Positions 8,264 to 17,589 of a stretch of 44,514 nt of DNA are shown in pieces (position 1 is the stretch's first letter; every line of letters starts with the position of its first letter). The notes under the pieces were generated by a model that saw nothing but the letters and a program-made list of their open reading frames with translations, did no database searches and had not been told where the DNA came from. The stretch spans positions 1 through 44,514 of the forward strand of contig JAGHVO010000002.1 of NCBI GenBank assembly GCA_018064245.1, in the 5' to 3' direction. This DNA is from Candidatus Colimorpha pelethequi (GTDB taxonomy: Bacteria > Bacteroidota > Bacteroidia > Bacteroidales > P3). Made by a program: the position numbers and the translations under genes.

Positions 8264-8386
8264 TGATTTGTTGAATTGTTGATTTGACCTCGTAACTGTG
8301 ATCGGTGTCCTGAGTGCAAATCCCTCTTAACTCTCAACTCTCAACTCTTAACTTTTAACTCTTAACTTTTAACTCTTAACTCTCAA
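8264..8386 (+). repeat. octamer then heptamer repeats abutting the nfnAB start
   Basis: TTGATTTG/TTGAATTG octamers lie at 8264-8287. Eight heptamers (AACTCTC, AACTCTC, AACTCTT, AACTTTT, AACTCTT, AACTTTT, AACTCTT, AACTCTC) fill 8329-8384, then AA and the ATG at 8387. Confidence 0.85.
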
Positions 8387-10678
8387 ATGTATTCCATTCT
8401 TCGTAAAGAACGTTTGAACGACAATCAGATTTTCCTCATGGAAATCGAAGCTCCATGGATTGCCGACGCTGGGTTGCCGGGACAGTTTGTGATTGTTGTA
8501 CCTCGTGAAAAAGGCGAACGTGTCCCTTTGACTATTAGTGATATTGATTATCAAAATCATAGTGTTTCGATAGTCTTTCAGGTGGTGGGCGAATCTACTC
8601 GTCAGCTGTCTGAAATGAATGTGGGAGACGGTGTTTATGCTATTGTAGGCCCGCTTGGTCGTCCATCGGAGTTGATTGCTGAACACAATGGTAATCCGCA
8701 GGCGTTCAAACGGTTGCTATTCGTTGCGGGAGGTGTGGGTACCGCTCCGGTCTATCCGCAAGTGAAATGGGCGCACGACAATGGCATTCCTGTTGATGTT
8801 GTTGTGGGGGCGAGATCAAAGAGCCTCTTCTTTTTCTTGGACAAGATGAAGGCTGTGTGTGACAATCTTTACCTGATGACGGATGACGGAAGTTATGGAG
8901 AAAAAGGGTTGGTGACCAATAAAATCAAAGATTTGGTGGAGTCTGGAATCCACTATTCCTGCTGTGTGGCTATTGGTCCGTTGCCTATGATGAAGTTTGT
9001 GTCGCTGCTTACCAAGGATTTGAACCTCAGAACGATTGTGAGTATGAATTGCATGATGGTGGACGGAACGGGCATGTGTGGAGCTTGCCGTGTATCGGTG
9101 GGAAATGAGGTCAAGTTCACTTGTGTTGATGGTCCGGAGTTTGACGGACACAAGGTGGATTTTGACGAGGCGATGCGCCGTCTGGCAAAGCCTGACGCCC
9201 GTAAGTATCGTATTGCCCATAACGAGAATGGCCACCATTGTAACCTCTCTGATGCTTGTGAGACTGTAATTGCGGCGCAGGATTCCTCTGCAAAGCGCCA
9301 GCGTCCCCAGGAACAACCTCCTTTGGAACGTATCCACAATTTTGAGGAGGTGTCGCTTGGATTTTCGGAACAGCAGGCAATTGCCGAGGCAAAACGTTGT
9401 CTGCATTGCAAGAAACCTATGTGTGTAACTCAATGTCCCGTTTCGATCCATATCCCTGACTTTATTCATGAGGTGTCGCAGGGCAATTTCGCTGAGGCTG
9501 CGCGAATTATCGCAGAGGATTCTTCACTTCCCGCAGTTTGTGGACGTGTTTGTCCGCAAGAGTCTCAATGTGAAGGTGCTTGCATCTTGGGTTACAAGGG
9601 CGAACCTATCGCAATAGGTGCCTTGGAACGTTTTGTCGCCGACTGGACGCGCAAAAATCCCCAGCCCCCGATTCACAATTCTCAATACTCAATTCCAAAT
9701 TCACCTAAGGTCGCTATCATTGGCAGCGGTCCTTCTGGACTTGCTTGCGCGAGTGATCTTGCCAAGGCGGGTTGTAAGGTGACTGTTTTCGAGGCGCTTC
9801 ATCAACCTGGCGGCGTGCTTGTCTATGGCATTCCTGAGTTCCGCTTGCCGAAACAGCGTGTTGTGGCTCCTGAAATAGAAAATCTCAAACGTTTGGGCGT
9901 GGAAATTCAGACTAATGTCATTGTTGGAAAGTCGGTTACTATTGACGAACTTTTCGACAAGCAGGGATTTCAAGCAGTTTATGTCGCGTCAGGAGCGGGT
10001 CTTCCCAAGTTTATGAATATTCCAGGGGAAACGCTTGTCGGTGTTGTTTCTGCCAATGAATTGCTTACACGTGCGAATTTGATGCACGGATACGACAATC
10101 AGTATGATACGCCGATATTGCTGGGAGAAAAGGTCGTTGTTGTCGGTGGCGGAAATGTTGCAATGGATGCAGCTCGCACGGCCCGTCGTCTGGGTAGTCA
10201 AGTGTCTGTCGTTTACCGTCGTAGCGAACAAGACATGCCTGCTCGTAGAGAAGAGTTGCACCATGCCAAGGAAGAGGGGGTTGTGTTTGATTTCCAAACA
10301 AATCCCGTTGAAATTCTTGGAGACGATAAAGGAAACGTATCGGGAATTCGGTGCGTGCGTATGGAAATGGGCGAGCCTGACGAACGTGGCAGGCGAAAAT
10401 TTTCCGTCATACCAGGGTCAGAATTTGTCAAAGACGCAGATACCGTTATTATGGCACTTGGAACAAGTCCAAATCCACTTATCAAAAACACGACGCCGGG
10501 TCTTGATACCGAGATTTGGGGCGGACTCAAGATTGACGAAAGCGGTAAAACCTCTCGTGAAGGAGTGTTTGCAGGTGGCGATGCGGTTAGCGGTGCCGCT
10601 ACGGTAATCTTGGCAATGGGCGCCGGACGCAAAGCGGCTCGTTCGATTCTCCAATATCTCAAAGAGAAAGACCAGTGA
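8387..10678 (+). CDS. nfnAB: fused NfnA-NfnB: ferredoxin:NADP oxidoreductase / glutamate synthase-like flavoprotein
   Basis: 763 residues in two parts. Residues 1-280 are a ferredoxin-NADP reductase-like domain with a C-terminal [2Fe-2S] cysteine cluster (CMMVDGTGMCGACRVS then a fourth Cys in FTCVDGPEF), as in NfnA/PyrK. Residues 310-763 match the glutamate-synthase small-subunit fold: Fe-S cysteines CLHCKKPMCVTQCP and CGRVCPQESQCEGAC, the FAD loop GSGPSGLACA and the NADPH loop GGGNVAMDAA. In the NfnAB family the complex couples NADH, reduced ferredoxin and NADPH by electron bifurcation. Fused forms are widespread in Bacteroidetes, often named as DHOD electron-transfer/glutamate synthase bifunctional proteins. 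An unusual linker at residues 428-440 is encoded by five tandem heptamers. The TPR gene begins 7 bases after the stop. Confidence 0.85.
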   Translation: MYSILRKERLNDNQIFLMEIEAPWIADAGLPGQFVIVVPREKGERVPLTISDIDYQNHSVSIVFQVVGESTRQLSEMNVGDGVYAIVGPLGRPSELIAEHNGNPQAFKRLLFVAGGVGTAPVYPQVKWAHDNGIPVDVVVGARSKSLFFFLDKMKAVCDNLYLMTDDGSYGEKGLVTNKIKDLVESGIHYSCCVAIGPLPMMKFVSLLTKDLNLRTIVSMNCMMVDGTGMCGACRVSVGNEVKFTCVDGPEFDGHKVDFDEAMRRLAKPDARKYRIAHNENGHHCNLSDACETVIAAQDSSAKRQRPQEQPPLERIHNFEEVSLGFSEQQAIAEAKRCLHCKKPMCVTQCPVSIHIPDFIHEVSQGNFAEAARIIAEDSSLPAVCGRVCPQESQCEGACILGYKGEPIAIGALERFVADWTRKNPQPPIHNSQYSIPNSPKVAIIGSGPSGLACASDLAKAGCKVTVFEALHQPGGVLVYGIPEFRLPKQRVVAPEIENLKRLGVEIQTNVIVGKSVTIDELFDKQGFQAVYVASGAGLPKFMNIPGETLVGVVSANELLTRANLMHGYDNQYDTPILLGEKVVVVGGGNVAMDAARTARRLGSQVSVVYRRSEQDMPARREELHHAKEEGVVFDFQTNPVEILGDDKGNVSGIRCVRMEMGEPDERGRRKFSVIPGSEFVKDADTVIMALGTSPNPLIKNTTPGLDTEIWGGLKIDESGKTSREGVFAGGDAVSGAATVILAMGAGRKAARSILQYLKEKDQ
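9671..9705 (+). repeat. heptamer repeat in frame inside nfnAB
   Basis: Five heptamers ATTCACA, ATTCTCA, ATACTCA, ATTCCAA, ATTCACC encode the linker IHNSQYSIPNSP between the Fe-S region and the FAD loop. The unit matches the intergenic heptamer family and stays in frame. Thirty-five bases is not a multiple of three, so the surrounding junctions must have been adjusted. Confidence 0.75.
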
Positions 10679-10685
10679 CTCGAAA

Positions 10686-11837
10686 ATGCACACTACAATC
10701 AACATTCTAAACTTTAACAAATTGTCAGTTTTCAAATATCAATTTCTCTCGTTTCTTCTATTGATTTCTCTTTCCGTTTCTCTTTCCGCCCAAGAAACGG
10801 AAGCTTCGCTTGTTGAAAAGGGCGCCAATGCCGAAAAAATGGGTTTGAAGGATAGGGCGGAGCAGTATTATCGCCAAGCGCTTCTCTTGAATCCTGAAGG
10901 TTTGGCATGCCTGCCGCTTGGAATCATGTTGGAACGAAAGGAGTTGTATTCTGAAGCCGCGGATTTGCTTCAATACAGTAAGGCTCCTGAAGGTTTCGCT
11001 CATTTTGCCCTCTGTCTTTCGGAATTGGAATTCTGGGACAGTGCCTCAGCCATGGCGGAAATAGCCATTGAACAGGGAGAAAAGGCCTCGCCCATGGCCA
11101 CCATGGCGCTTTGTGAGTCTATGCGAGGACATCAGGCGAATGCCTATTCTTGGGCCGCGAAATCCATAGAGGCGGACCCTCAATACGCCCGAGCCTACAA
11201 TGTAATGGGTGTGGTGTGCTATCGAAAAGGTTCCGACAACGAAGCCTTGCGCAACTTTCGCAAAGCCGTGCAGCTCGACAGCAACGACGTGGATGCTTTT
11301 TACAATTTGGGTACCATGTATTGTCTGCGCAACAACTACGAGTCTGCGCTCACAACTCTCAAAAAAGCCCTCAAGAAACATCCCAAATCACTCAAGCTTT
11401 ACTATTGCCTTGGCGCAGCCTATCGTCTGCGTGGCGATTATCAAAAGGCAGTGATGTGCTATGAAGAGGTGCTCAAAATCGACAGTTCAAACCTTAAGGC
11501 TTTTCTAATGCTTGGCGACGTGTCGCGTGACCAAGGCGAATATGATCGTGCGCAGTCTTATTACAATAACGCGGTGCGCATCAATCCGCGCTATGCGCCT
11601 GCCTACAAGGGACTTGGACGCACTTATACGTTGTGGAACAATTATAGCAAAGCCATTCATTCGTATCAGAAAGCCGTGCAGATTGACCCCAACGATGCGG
11701 ATACGTATTGCCTTATCGCCGATCTCTACAAGCGTCAGGGAAATGCCCAGCGTGAGCAGAACTCTTACAAGAAGGCGGCTCGGTTGGGAAATCAGGCGGC
11801 GCAGCAATGGCTTGTAAAAAAAGGCCTCTCGTGGTAA
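10686..11837 (+). CDS. secreted or periplasmic TPR-repeat protein
   Basis: 383 residues. An N-terminal signal segment (hydrophobic stretch about residues 19-34, ending LSAQ) is followed by a short TPR near residues 40-75. A long run of 34-residue TPR units follows, from about residue 155 to 370 (repeated A..Y..LG..Y....Y..A...Y..A...DP pattern). TPR proteins are scaffolds for protein contacts, and no enzymatic domain is present. Export places it in the periplasm or outer envelope. The gene starts 7 bases after nfnAB, so it is probably co-transcribed, but a functional link is not evident. A very strong terminator follows. Other ATGs exist, but the first one gives the complete signal peptide. 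Confidence 0.8.
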   Translation: MHTTINILNFNKLSVFKYQFLSFLLLISLSVSLSAQETEASLVEKGANAEKMGLKDRAEQYYRQALLLNPEGLACLPLGIMLERKELYSEAADLLQYSKAPEGFAHFALCLSELEFWDSASAMAEIAIEQGEKASPMATMALCESMRGHQANAYSWAAKSIEADPQYARAYNVMGVVCYRKGSDNEALRNFRKAVQLDSNDVDAFYNLGTMYCLRNNYESALTTLKKALKKHPKSLKLYYCLGAAYRLRGDYQKAVMCYEEVLKIDSSNLKAFLMLGDVSRDQGEYDRAQSYYNNAVRINPRYAPAYKGLGRTYTLWNNYSKAIHSYQKAVQIDPNDADTYCLIADLYKRQGNAQREQNSYKKAARLGNQAAQQWLVKKGLSW

Positions 11838-11880
11838 CGACAAGAAAGTCGTTTGACAATTGTTTGTAAGATAACGTTTT

Positions 11881-11922
11881 GACGAGTCCGCCGCATTAAT
11901 GCGGCGGACTCGTCTTGTTTTT
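11881..11922 (+). terminator. strong Rho-independent terminator after the TPR gene
   Basis: A perfect 34-base palindrome (11881-11914) built on GACGAGTCCGCCGCATT is followed by TTGTTTTTT. Confidence 0.9.
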
Positions 11923-12050
11923 TATTTGTTTGAATGAAAAATTATTTGTTATTTTGCAAATAATTTAACAGATACAATATATATATTTATTGTTTTTGTG
12001 AATTGTGAAAAGAGAACCGACGTTACACTAATTTAATCTCAATATACTGA

Positions 12051-14393
12051 ATGAAAAACCTCGTCATTGTTGAGTCTCCAGGTAAGACCAAGACCATCGA
12101 AAAATTTCTCGGAGCTGACTATACCGTCAAGTCAAGCCGTGGTCATATCCGTGATTTGGCGAAAAAGGAAATGAGTATTGATATTGAAAATCAATATGAA
12201 CCCGAATATCAAGTTGCTGATGACAAACGTGAGCTAGTCAACGAACTCCAGCGTGATGTCAAAAATGCAGAAGTCGTTTGGCTCGCGTCCGATGAGGACC
12301 GCGAGGGAGAGGCAATTGCTTGGCATCTGAGAGAAACGCTTAAACTTGATCCTTCCAAGACGCATCGTATTGTATTTAATGAGATTACAGAGAACGCCAT
12401 ACGCTACGCTATTGCGCACCCGCGCGATATTAACATGAATTTGGTTGACGCCCAGCAGGCTCGTCGTGTACTCGACCGCCTTGTGGGCTACGAAATCAGC
12501 CCGATTCTGTGGTCCAAGATCAAGCCTGCTTTGAGCGCAGGCCGTGTGCAGTCGGTCGCCGTACGTCTCATCGTCGATCGCGAAGAGGAAATCAAGAATT
12601 TCGTATCACAGTCGTTCTATAAGGTCAATGCGACATTCTCCTGCAACGACACCGCCAACAGCATCTTGGACACGGAACTCTCAAACCGTTTTGAGACCGA
12701 AGATGAGGTTGTCGCTTTCTTGCGTTCCTTGATTTCTGCTTCATTTTCGGTGAAAAGTGTTGAGTCGAAACCCCGCCGTCGCACTCCGGCGCCACCCTTT
12801 ACCACTTCTACGCTCCAGCAAGAGGCTTCTCGCAAACTCGGATTTAGCGTGGCACGAACCATGCAGATTGCCCAGCAGCTTTACGAAGAAGGTTACATCA
12901 CTTATATGCGTACCGATTCGGTGAATCTCAGTGAGATGGCACTTGCGATGGCCAAGGACGAAATCACAAAAAGCTTTGGCGAGAAATATGTAAAAACACG
13001 TCGCTACCACACCAAGATTAAGGGTGCGCAAGAGGCTCACGAAGCTATTCGTCCAACCAATTTGGGCAATGCCACCATTAATGCAGAGTCGGCTCAACGT
13101 CGCTTGTATGAACTGATTTGGAAACGTGCAATTGCATCGCAGATGTCGGATGCCGAAATTGAGAAAACCACCATCGACATTGCGATATCCAACGGTTCCG
13201 ACACTTTCGTCTGTGAAGGTGAGCAGATTCTTTTTGATGGTTTCTTGAAGGTTTATTACGAATCCACCGACGATGGCGACGATGATGTGCACAGCCACAT
13301 CCTCCCGAAGCTCAATGTAGGTGAAGTGCTTGGATTGGTTGATTGTGGATCGTCGCAACACTTTACGCAGCATCCTCCACGTTACACCGAAGCAAGTCTT
13401 ATCAAGAAACTGGAAGACCTCGGCATTGGTCGTCCTTCTACCTACTCTCCAACTATCAGTACCATTCTCAAACGAGAATATGTCATCAAGGAAGACCGCG
13501 AGCCGGTTTCCCAGACTGTCGTGGTATTCACTCTCAAGGGTGACGAGGTGATTCGTACAGAGAAACAGGAGAAGTCTGGAAGCGAAAAAGACAAATTATT
13601 CCCCACCGACATCGGAAGTGTGGTTAATGGTTTCCTGATGGAACATTTTACCGATATTATGGACTATAATTTTACTGCCGCTGTAGAGAAGGATTTCGAC
13701 GACATCGCCGAAGGCAAGAAAGAGTGGCGTAAGGTTATCGACAAGTTCTATGTGCCTTTCCACAAAAACATTCGTCAAACCCAGCAAAACTCCCATCGAA
13801 ATAGTGGTTCCCGACTTGTGGGCGTAGATCCTAAGTCCAAGAAGAACGTCTATGCGAAGATTGGCAGATACGGAACTGTTGTTCAGATTGGAGATACCAG
13901 CAACGAGGAAAAGCCTCTTTTCGCCAGCATGAAAAAAGGACAGAGCATAGATACAATCACTCTTGAAGAGGCTTTGGCGCTCTTTACGCTACCGCGTACC
14001 GTGGGTGAGTACGAAGGCAACGAAATCGTTGTGTCGATAGGAAAATTCGGTCCTTACGTCAGGATGGATTCCAAATTCTATTCGCTTTCAAAAACCGATG
14101 ATCCTTATGAGGTGACTTTGGAACGTTGCATTGAGATTATCGACTCCAAGCGTCTTGCCGAAGAGGAAAAGGAACGTCTCCGTGCGCTTTTCCCGCATGA
14201 GATAGGTCTTCACGAAGGCGAAGCGGTAGTGTCGAATATTGGACGTTACGGTCCGTATTTGACCTACAAAGGTTCTAATTACCGACTTCCCAAGAATGCC
14301 GATCCTTTGACGGTGTCGCTTGAAGAAGCGGTGTCGATCATTTCCAGTTCGGCCGACAAGCCTGCTCGTGGTCGGAAGACTTCCAAGAAGTAA
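12051..14393 (+). CDS. topA: DNA topoisomerase I
   Basis: 780 residues. The Toprim domain carries VESPGKTKTIEKFL at the N-terminus and SDEDREGEAIAWHL near residue 80. The catalytic Tyr is in YITYMRTDSVNLS near residue 285. The C-terminal third lacks zinc-finger cysteines and instead has repeated GRYGTVVQIGD / GKFGPYVRMDS / GRYGPYLTYKG units, the topoisomerase C-terminal repeats usual in Bacteroidetes. The enzyme relaxes negative supercoils through a 5'-phosphotyrosine break. It lies between two strong hairpin terminators and so forms a single-gene unit. The 210-base upstream gap is AT-rich, but I find no exact TAnnTTTG box. It faces the minus-strand topoisomerase subunit gene at 15274. Confidence 0.95.
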   Translation: MKNLVIVESPGKTKTIEKFLGADYTVKSSRGHIRDLAKKEMSIDIENQYEPEYQVADDKRELVNELQRDVKNAEVVWLASDEDREGEAIAWHLRETLKLDPSKTHRIVFNEITENAIRYAIAHPRDINMNLVDAQQARRVLDRLVGYEISPILWSKIKPALSAGRVQSVAVRLIVDREEEIKNFVSQSFYKVNATFSCNDTANSILDTELSNRFETEDEVVAFLRSLISASFSVKSVESKPRRRTPAPPFTTSTLQQEASRKLGFSVARTMQIAQQLYEEGYITYMRTDSVNLSEMALAMAKDEITKSFGEKYVKTRRYHTKIKGAQEAHEAIRPTNLGNATINAESAQRRLYELIWKRAIASQMSDAEIEKTTIDIAISNGSDTFVCEGEQILFDGFLKVYYESTDDGDDDVHSHILPKLNVGEVLGLVDCGSSQHFTQHPPRYTEASLIKKLEDLGIGRPSTYSPTISTILKREYVIKEDREPVSQTVVVFTLKGDEVIRTEKQEKSGSEKDKLFPTDIGSVVNGFLMEHFTDIMDYNFTAAVEKDFDDIAEGKKEWRKVIDKFYVPFHKNIRQTQQNSHRNSGSRLVGVDPKSKKNVYAKIGRYGTVVQIGDTSNEEKPLFASMKKGQSIDTITLEEALALFTLPRTVGEYEGNEIVVSIGKFGPYVRMDSKFYSLSKTDDPYEVTLERCIEIIDSKRLAEEEKERLRALFPHEIGLHEGEAVVSNIGRYGPYLTYKGSNYRLPKNADPLTVSLEEAVSIISSSADKPARGRKTSKK

Positions 14394-14412
14394 TAGTTTT
14401 GTGATTATATGG

Positions 14413-14444
14413 CACAGAGGGCGCCCTATCGGGTGCCCTCTGTG
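14413..14444 (+). terminator. terminator after topA
   Basis: CACAGAGGGCGCCC (14413-14426) pairs with GGGTGCCCTCTGTG (14431-14444) around TATC. The arms have one G-T pair. Only a weak T-rich tail follows. Confidence 0.7.
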
Positions 14445-14480
14445 TTATATTATGGAATCGGATTCTTTGTTGTGACGAAA

Positions 14481-14522
14481 AAAATTAAGCGCGCCGTGGC
14501 GATGCACGGCGCGCTTAATTTT
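14481..14522 (-). terminator. bidirectional terminator between convergent genes
   Basis: AAAATTAAGCGCGCCGTG (14481-14498) and its exact complement (14505-14522) surround a 6-base loop, with T runs in both directions. It ends the minus-strand unit beginning at parE and also backs up topA termination. Confidence 0.85.
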
Positions 14523-14535
14523 TGTATGAAATGGA

Positions 14536-15207
14536 CTATTTCTTGGTGCTTTTTTTCTTTGTGGCGCTACTCTTCGCCGTCGTTACTTTTGCCTTGGTGC
14601 TCTTTTTGGCACCCTTTGCCTTAGAGGCTTTCTCAGGTTTCTGATCAACTTCCTCCAAAAGCGAGCTTTCGATGTCCATCAAATCTTCCTCCGAGGGCTC
14701 GAAATCATCGTCTTCCTCTTCGTTGGGTTCGTCATCTGTGTAGGAATCGAATTCTTCATCTGGTTCATCGCCAAAAGCGGCTTCCAATTCTTCGCCAGTG
14801 ATTTCCAAGTCGTGGTTGGGCTTGATTTTCGAAGGAGCGAAAGCATCTTCGTAGTCGCCGTGTTTCAGCACGCGCTCTTTGTGGTGCGTCTCGTTTTCCT
14901 CTTTCTCGATGGCTTCGGAAAGCGGTGCGAATTCCTCATCGTCACCTTCTCCGCTATAGTAAAGGTCTTTGTCAAGATCGTCGTCAAGCAATGCGGTGTC
15001 GATCTTCACCTCAAATTTCACCATGTAAGAAACCTCTTCGGTTTCGAATGGCACTACGAATATGGGCTCCCCGTTGGGTTTTATGCTTTTTTGGATATAG
15101 TCTTTGTATCCTTCAGGATAAGCTTCTTTGAATTTTTCCAGCAAATCCTCCGATAAGTTTTTGTAGCTGACAATCAGTTTCTTTTTTTTGTTTTGGGAGT
15201 TTTTCAT
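14536..15207 (-). CDS. conserved-looking protein with acidic middle and Lys-rich tail
   Basis: 223 residues with three zones. Residues 1-75 are a compact basic-then-mixed segment (KKKKLIVSYKNLS..LLEKFKEAYPEGY). Residues 75-185 are strongly acidic (runs of D/E such as EEEDDDFEPSEED). The last 35 residues are Lys/Ala/Thr repeats ending KKKSTKK. The first zone looks like a Bacteroidales-conserved domain of unknown function. The tail resembles histone-H1-like DNA-binding tails. It lies 66 bases downstream of the ParE-type gene with no terminator between, so it is likely in the same transcript. A nucleoid-related role is only a guess from neighbour and charge pattern. Confidence 0.7.
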   Translation of the reverse strand: MKNSQNKKKKLIVSYKNLSEDLLEKFKEAYPEGYKDYIQKSIKPNGEPIFVVPFETEEVSYMVKFEVKIDTALLDDDLDKDLYYSGEGDDEEFAPLSEAIEKEENETHHKERVLKHGDYEDAFAPSKIKPNHDLEITGEELEAAFGDEPDEEFDSYTDDEPNEEEDDDFEPSEEDLMDIESSLLEEVDQKPEKASKAKGAKKSTKAKVTTAKSSATKKKSTKK

Positions 15208-15273
15208 AGTAAGAGAAATTTCTGCAATAATAATAAGAATATTGTGAAGTGCAAAATGTTTTTTGATATTTTT

Positions 15274-17175
15274 TTATACTATCACGATGGATTCGTCGTC
15301 TTCTACTCTTAAGTTTTTCATAATGAAATCCCTACGTTCCATGGTGTTTTCGCCCATGTAGAAGTGCAGCACGCTTTTCGTATCAAAGTCTTTGTGCAGC
15401 AAAACAGGGTCCAGACGCATGTCTTGGTCGATGAAACCCTTGAATTCGTCAGGGGAGATTTCGCCAAGGCCTTTGAAACGGGTGATTACCGCATTGGACG
15501 TGTTGTTGATGGCGTTGATGCGCTCTTCCTCGGTGTAGCAGTAGTGTGTGACTTGTTTGTTCCTTACGCGGTACAAGGGCGTTTGGAGGATGTATACATG
15601 TCCTGTTTGTATGAGTTCGGGGTAGAAACGAAGGAAAAATGTGAGCAGAAGCAGTCGGATGTGCATTCCGTCCACATCGGCATCGGTGGCAATTACCACG
15701 TTGTTGTATCGGAGATTTTCGATGCCGTCGTCAATGTCCAATGCGTTGTGGAGCAGGTTGAGCTCTTCGTTCTTATATACATCTACTTTTGAGATGGAAT
15801 AGACATTCTTGGGCTTGCCTCGCAGACTGAACACGGCTTGTGTGTCCACGTCGCGACTCTTGGTGATGCTTCCGCTTGCCGAAAGACCTTCGGTAATAAA
15901 AATGGTGCTTTCAAGTCGGCGAGGATGGTTGGTGTTGTAGTGTACGTGGCAGTCCCTCAGTTTTGAGTTGTTCAGACTGGCGCGTTTGCTTGCCTCACGG
16001 GCCACCTTTTTGATGCCGGCAATGTCTTTGCGTTCCTTTTCGTTTTGCTGTATCTTTTGTTGCAAGGCCTCCACCGAAGTGGGATTCATGTGCAGATAGT
16101 CGTCGAGATGGCGTTTTAGCACGTCAAGAACGTAAGTCTTCACAAGCGGACTGTCGTTAGTGCCGTCTTTTTTGTTCGGCTCCATGTGGGTGGAACCTAG
16201 CTTGGTTTTCGTCTGTGCCTCGAAAACAGGCTCCTGAATGCGGATGCAGAGGGCGCATACCAATCCTTGACGCACATCTTCGGGTGCGTAGTCTTTCTTG
16301 AAGAAGTCCTTTACCACGCGGGCGTAGCATTCGCGGAAGGCGCTCTGGTGCGTGCCGCCTTCGGTGGTGTGCTGACCGTTCACAAATGAATAGTAGTAGT
16401 CGTTGCTCTGTCCGTTGATGTGTGTGAATGCCGCCTCAAAATCGCCGTCCTTGATGTGGATGATAGGGTAGAGGGGCTCGGCAGTCATATTGTTCTCCAA
16501 AAGGTCCAAAAGGCCGTTCTTGGAGTAGTATCGCTTTTCGTTGTAGTAGATGGTGAGGCCTTTGTTCAGGTAGCAGTAGTTCCACACGCGCTTCTCCACA
16601 TATTCGCCAATGAAGTGGTAGTTGCCGAACAAAGTGCTGTCGGGAATGAATTCGACCAAAGTGCCATTTTCCTCGTTGCCGTTGTATGCAATAACGTCCG
16701 AATCGTTGGTGAGTTTGCCTTCGGCGAATTCGGCGATGCGGGTCTTGCCCTCGCGGATGGATTGCACCTTGAAATAGGACGAAAGTGCATTTACGGCTTT
16801 TGTACCCACGCCGTTCAGACCTACGGATTTTTGGAACACCTTGCTGTCGTATTTGGCGCCAGTGTTCAGTTTTGAGACGGCCTCTACCAATTTTCCCAAA
16901 GGAATGCCACGGCCGTAGTCGCGGATGGTGACGCGTTTCTCGCCAAAGTTGATTTTGATGTCGATCTTCTTTCCGTAGCCGGAAGAAAATTCATCAATGG
17001 CATTGTCGATAACCTCTTTGATAAGTACATAAATGCCGTCGTCGTGGGAAGATCCGTCGCCCAATTTGCCGATATACATACCGGGACGGAGGCGAATGTG
17101 CTCCATGTCTTCAAGGTGGATAATGCTATCGTCACCATAATCGTTTGTAGTCAAAAGGATTTCGTCGTCTGCCAT
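15274..17175 (-). CDS. parE: type IIA topoisomerase ATPase subunit (ParE/GyrB, topoisomerase IV-like)
   Basis: 633 residues. The GHKL ATPase domain shows [17 protein letters not shown] and [15 protein letters not shown]. The transducer domain follows, with a QTKTKLGS lysine-loop. The Toprim domain holds ITEGLSASG and [18 protein letters not shown], and the protein ends soon after FKGLGE. Length and the absence of a GyrB insertion fit ParE better than GyrB. The subunit drives ATP-dependent strand passage to decatenate chromosomes together with ParC/GyrA, which is not in this window. It is first in a two-gene minus-strand unit with the acidic-tail protein, with a clear promoter about 25 bases upstream. 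Confidence 0.9.
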   Translation of the reverse strand: MADDEILLTTNDYGDDSIIHLEDMEHIRLRPGMYIGKLGDGSSHDDGIYVLIKEVIDNAIDEFSSGYGKKIDIKINFGEKRVTIRDYGRGIPLGKLVEAVSKLNTGAKYDSKVFQKSVGLNGVGTKAVNALSSYFKVQSIREGKTRIAEFAEGKLTNDSDVIAYNGNEENGTLVEFIPDSTLFGNYHFIGEYVEKRVWNYCYLNKGLTIYYNEKRYYSKNGLLDLLENNMTAEPLYPIIHIKDGDFEAAFTHINGQSNDYYYSFVNGQHTTEGGTHQSAFRECYARVVKDFFKKDYAPEDVRQGLVCALCIRIQEPVFEAQTKTKLGSTHMEPNKKDGTNDSPLVKTYVLDVLKRHLDDYLHMNPTSVEALQQKIQQNEKERKDIAGIKKVAREASKRASLNNSKLRDCHVHYNTNHPRRLESTIFITEGLSASGSITKSRDVDTQAVFSLRGKPKNVYSISKVDVYKNEELNLLHNALDIDDGIENLRYNNVVIATDADVDGMHIRLLLLTFFLRFYPELIQTGHVYILQTPLYRVRNKQVTHYCYTEEERINAINNTSNAVITRFKGLGEISPDEFKGFIDQDMRLDPVLLHKDFDTKSVLHFYMGENTMERRDFIMKNLRVEDDESIVIV

Positions 17176-17200
17176 AATGGGAAATGTTGTTTCTCAATTG

Positions 17201-17230
17201 CAAAAATACGCATAACTCCCCATGCGCAAA
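17201..17230 (-). promoter_or_regulatory. parE promoter
   Basis: On the minus strand, TTTG (17227-17230), 18 bases, then TATTTTTG (17201-17208). Transcription should begin about 20 bases before the ATG. Confidence 0.65.
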
Positions 17231-17372
17231 GGCTTGGAGATATCTTTTTATCACCATTCCCAGTGTTGAAAACTTTTGTGCCGATTTCGTAACACAGGTC
17301 AACAATTGGAACGTCGAAAGTATGTAGGTCAATTGCTCAAAAATCCGCATTCTGCAATCTAAAGTCGCCATC

Positions 17373-17405
17373 TTGTTCGTAAATCATATTTTTTTTGTAT
17401 CTTTG
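17373..17405 (+). promoter_or_regulatory. tRNA-Leu promoter
   Basis: TATCTTTG at 17398-17405 is a perfect -7 box. TTG at 17373 is 22 bases upstream, slightly wide. The start would be about 43 bases ahead of the tRNA. Confidence 0.6.
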
Positions 17406-17451
17406 CAACCGTTTTGAAGATGATGCTATTGTGCAAGTCATCTCAAATCAG

Positions 17452-17533
17452 GCGGATATGGCGTAATTGGTAGCCGCGCTAGACTTAGGATCTAGTTCCT
17501 CACGGAGTGGGAGTTCGAGTCTCCCTATCCGCA
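17452..17533 (+). tRNA. tRNA-Leu (UAG)
   Basis: The acceptor arms GCGGATA (17452-17458) and TATCCGC (17526-17532) pair fully, with discriminator A. The anticodon stem CTAGA/TCTAG encloses CTTAGGA, giving anticodon UAG. The variable arm is long (class II tRNA), and the T arm is GGGAGTTCGAGTCTCCC. CCA is not encoded. Confidence 0.95.
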
Positions 17534-17540
17534 CAAAAAC

Positions 17541-17568
17541 AAAGGGACGTGTTGTGACACGTCCCTTT
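17541..17568. terminator. bidirectional terminator after tRNA-Leu
   Basis: AAAGGGACGTGT and ACACGTCCCTTT pair around TGTG. T-rich sequence lies on the plus side and a poly-A (T on the minus strand) on the other. It serves both the tRNA and the minus-strand gene ending at 17590. Confidence 0.85.
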
Positions 17569-17589
17569 TGGTTTTATTTTGTTCTGTCC

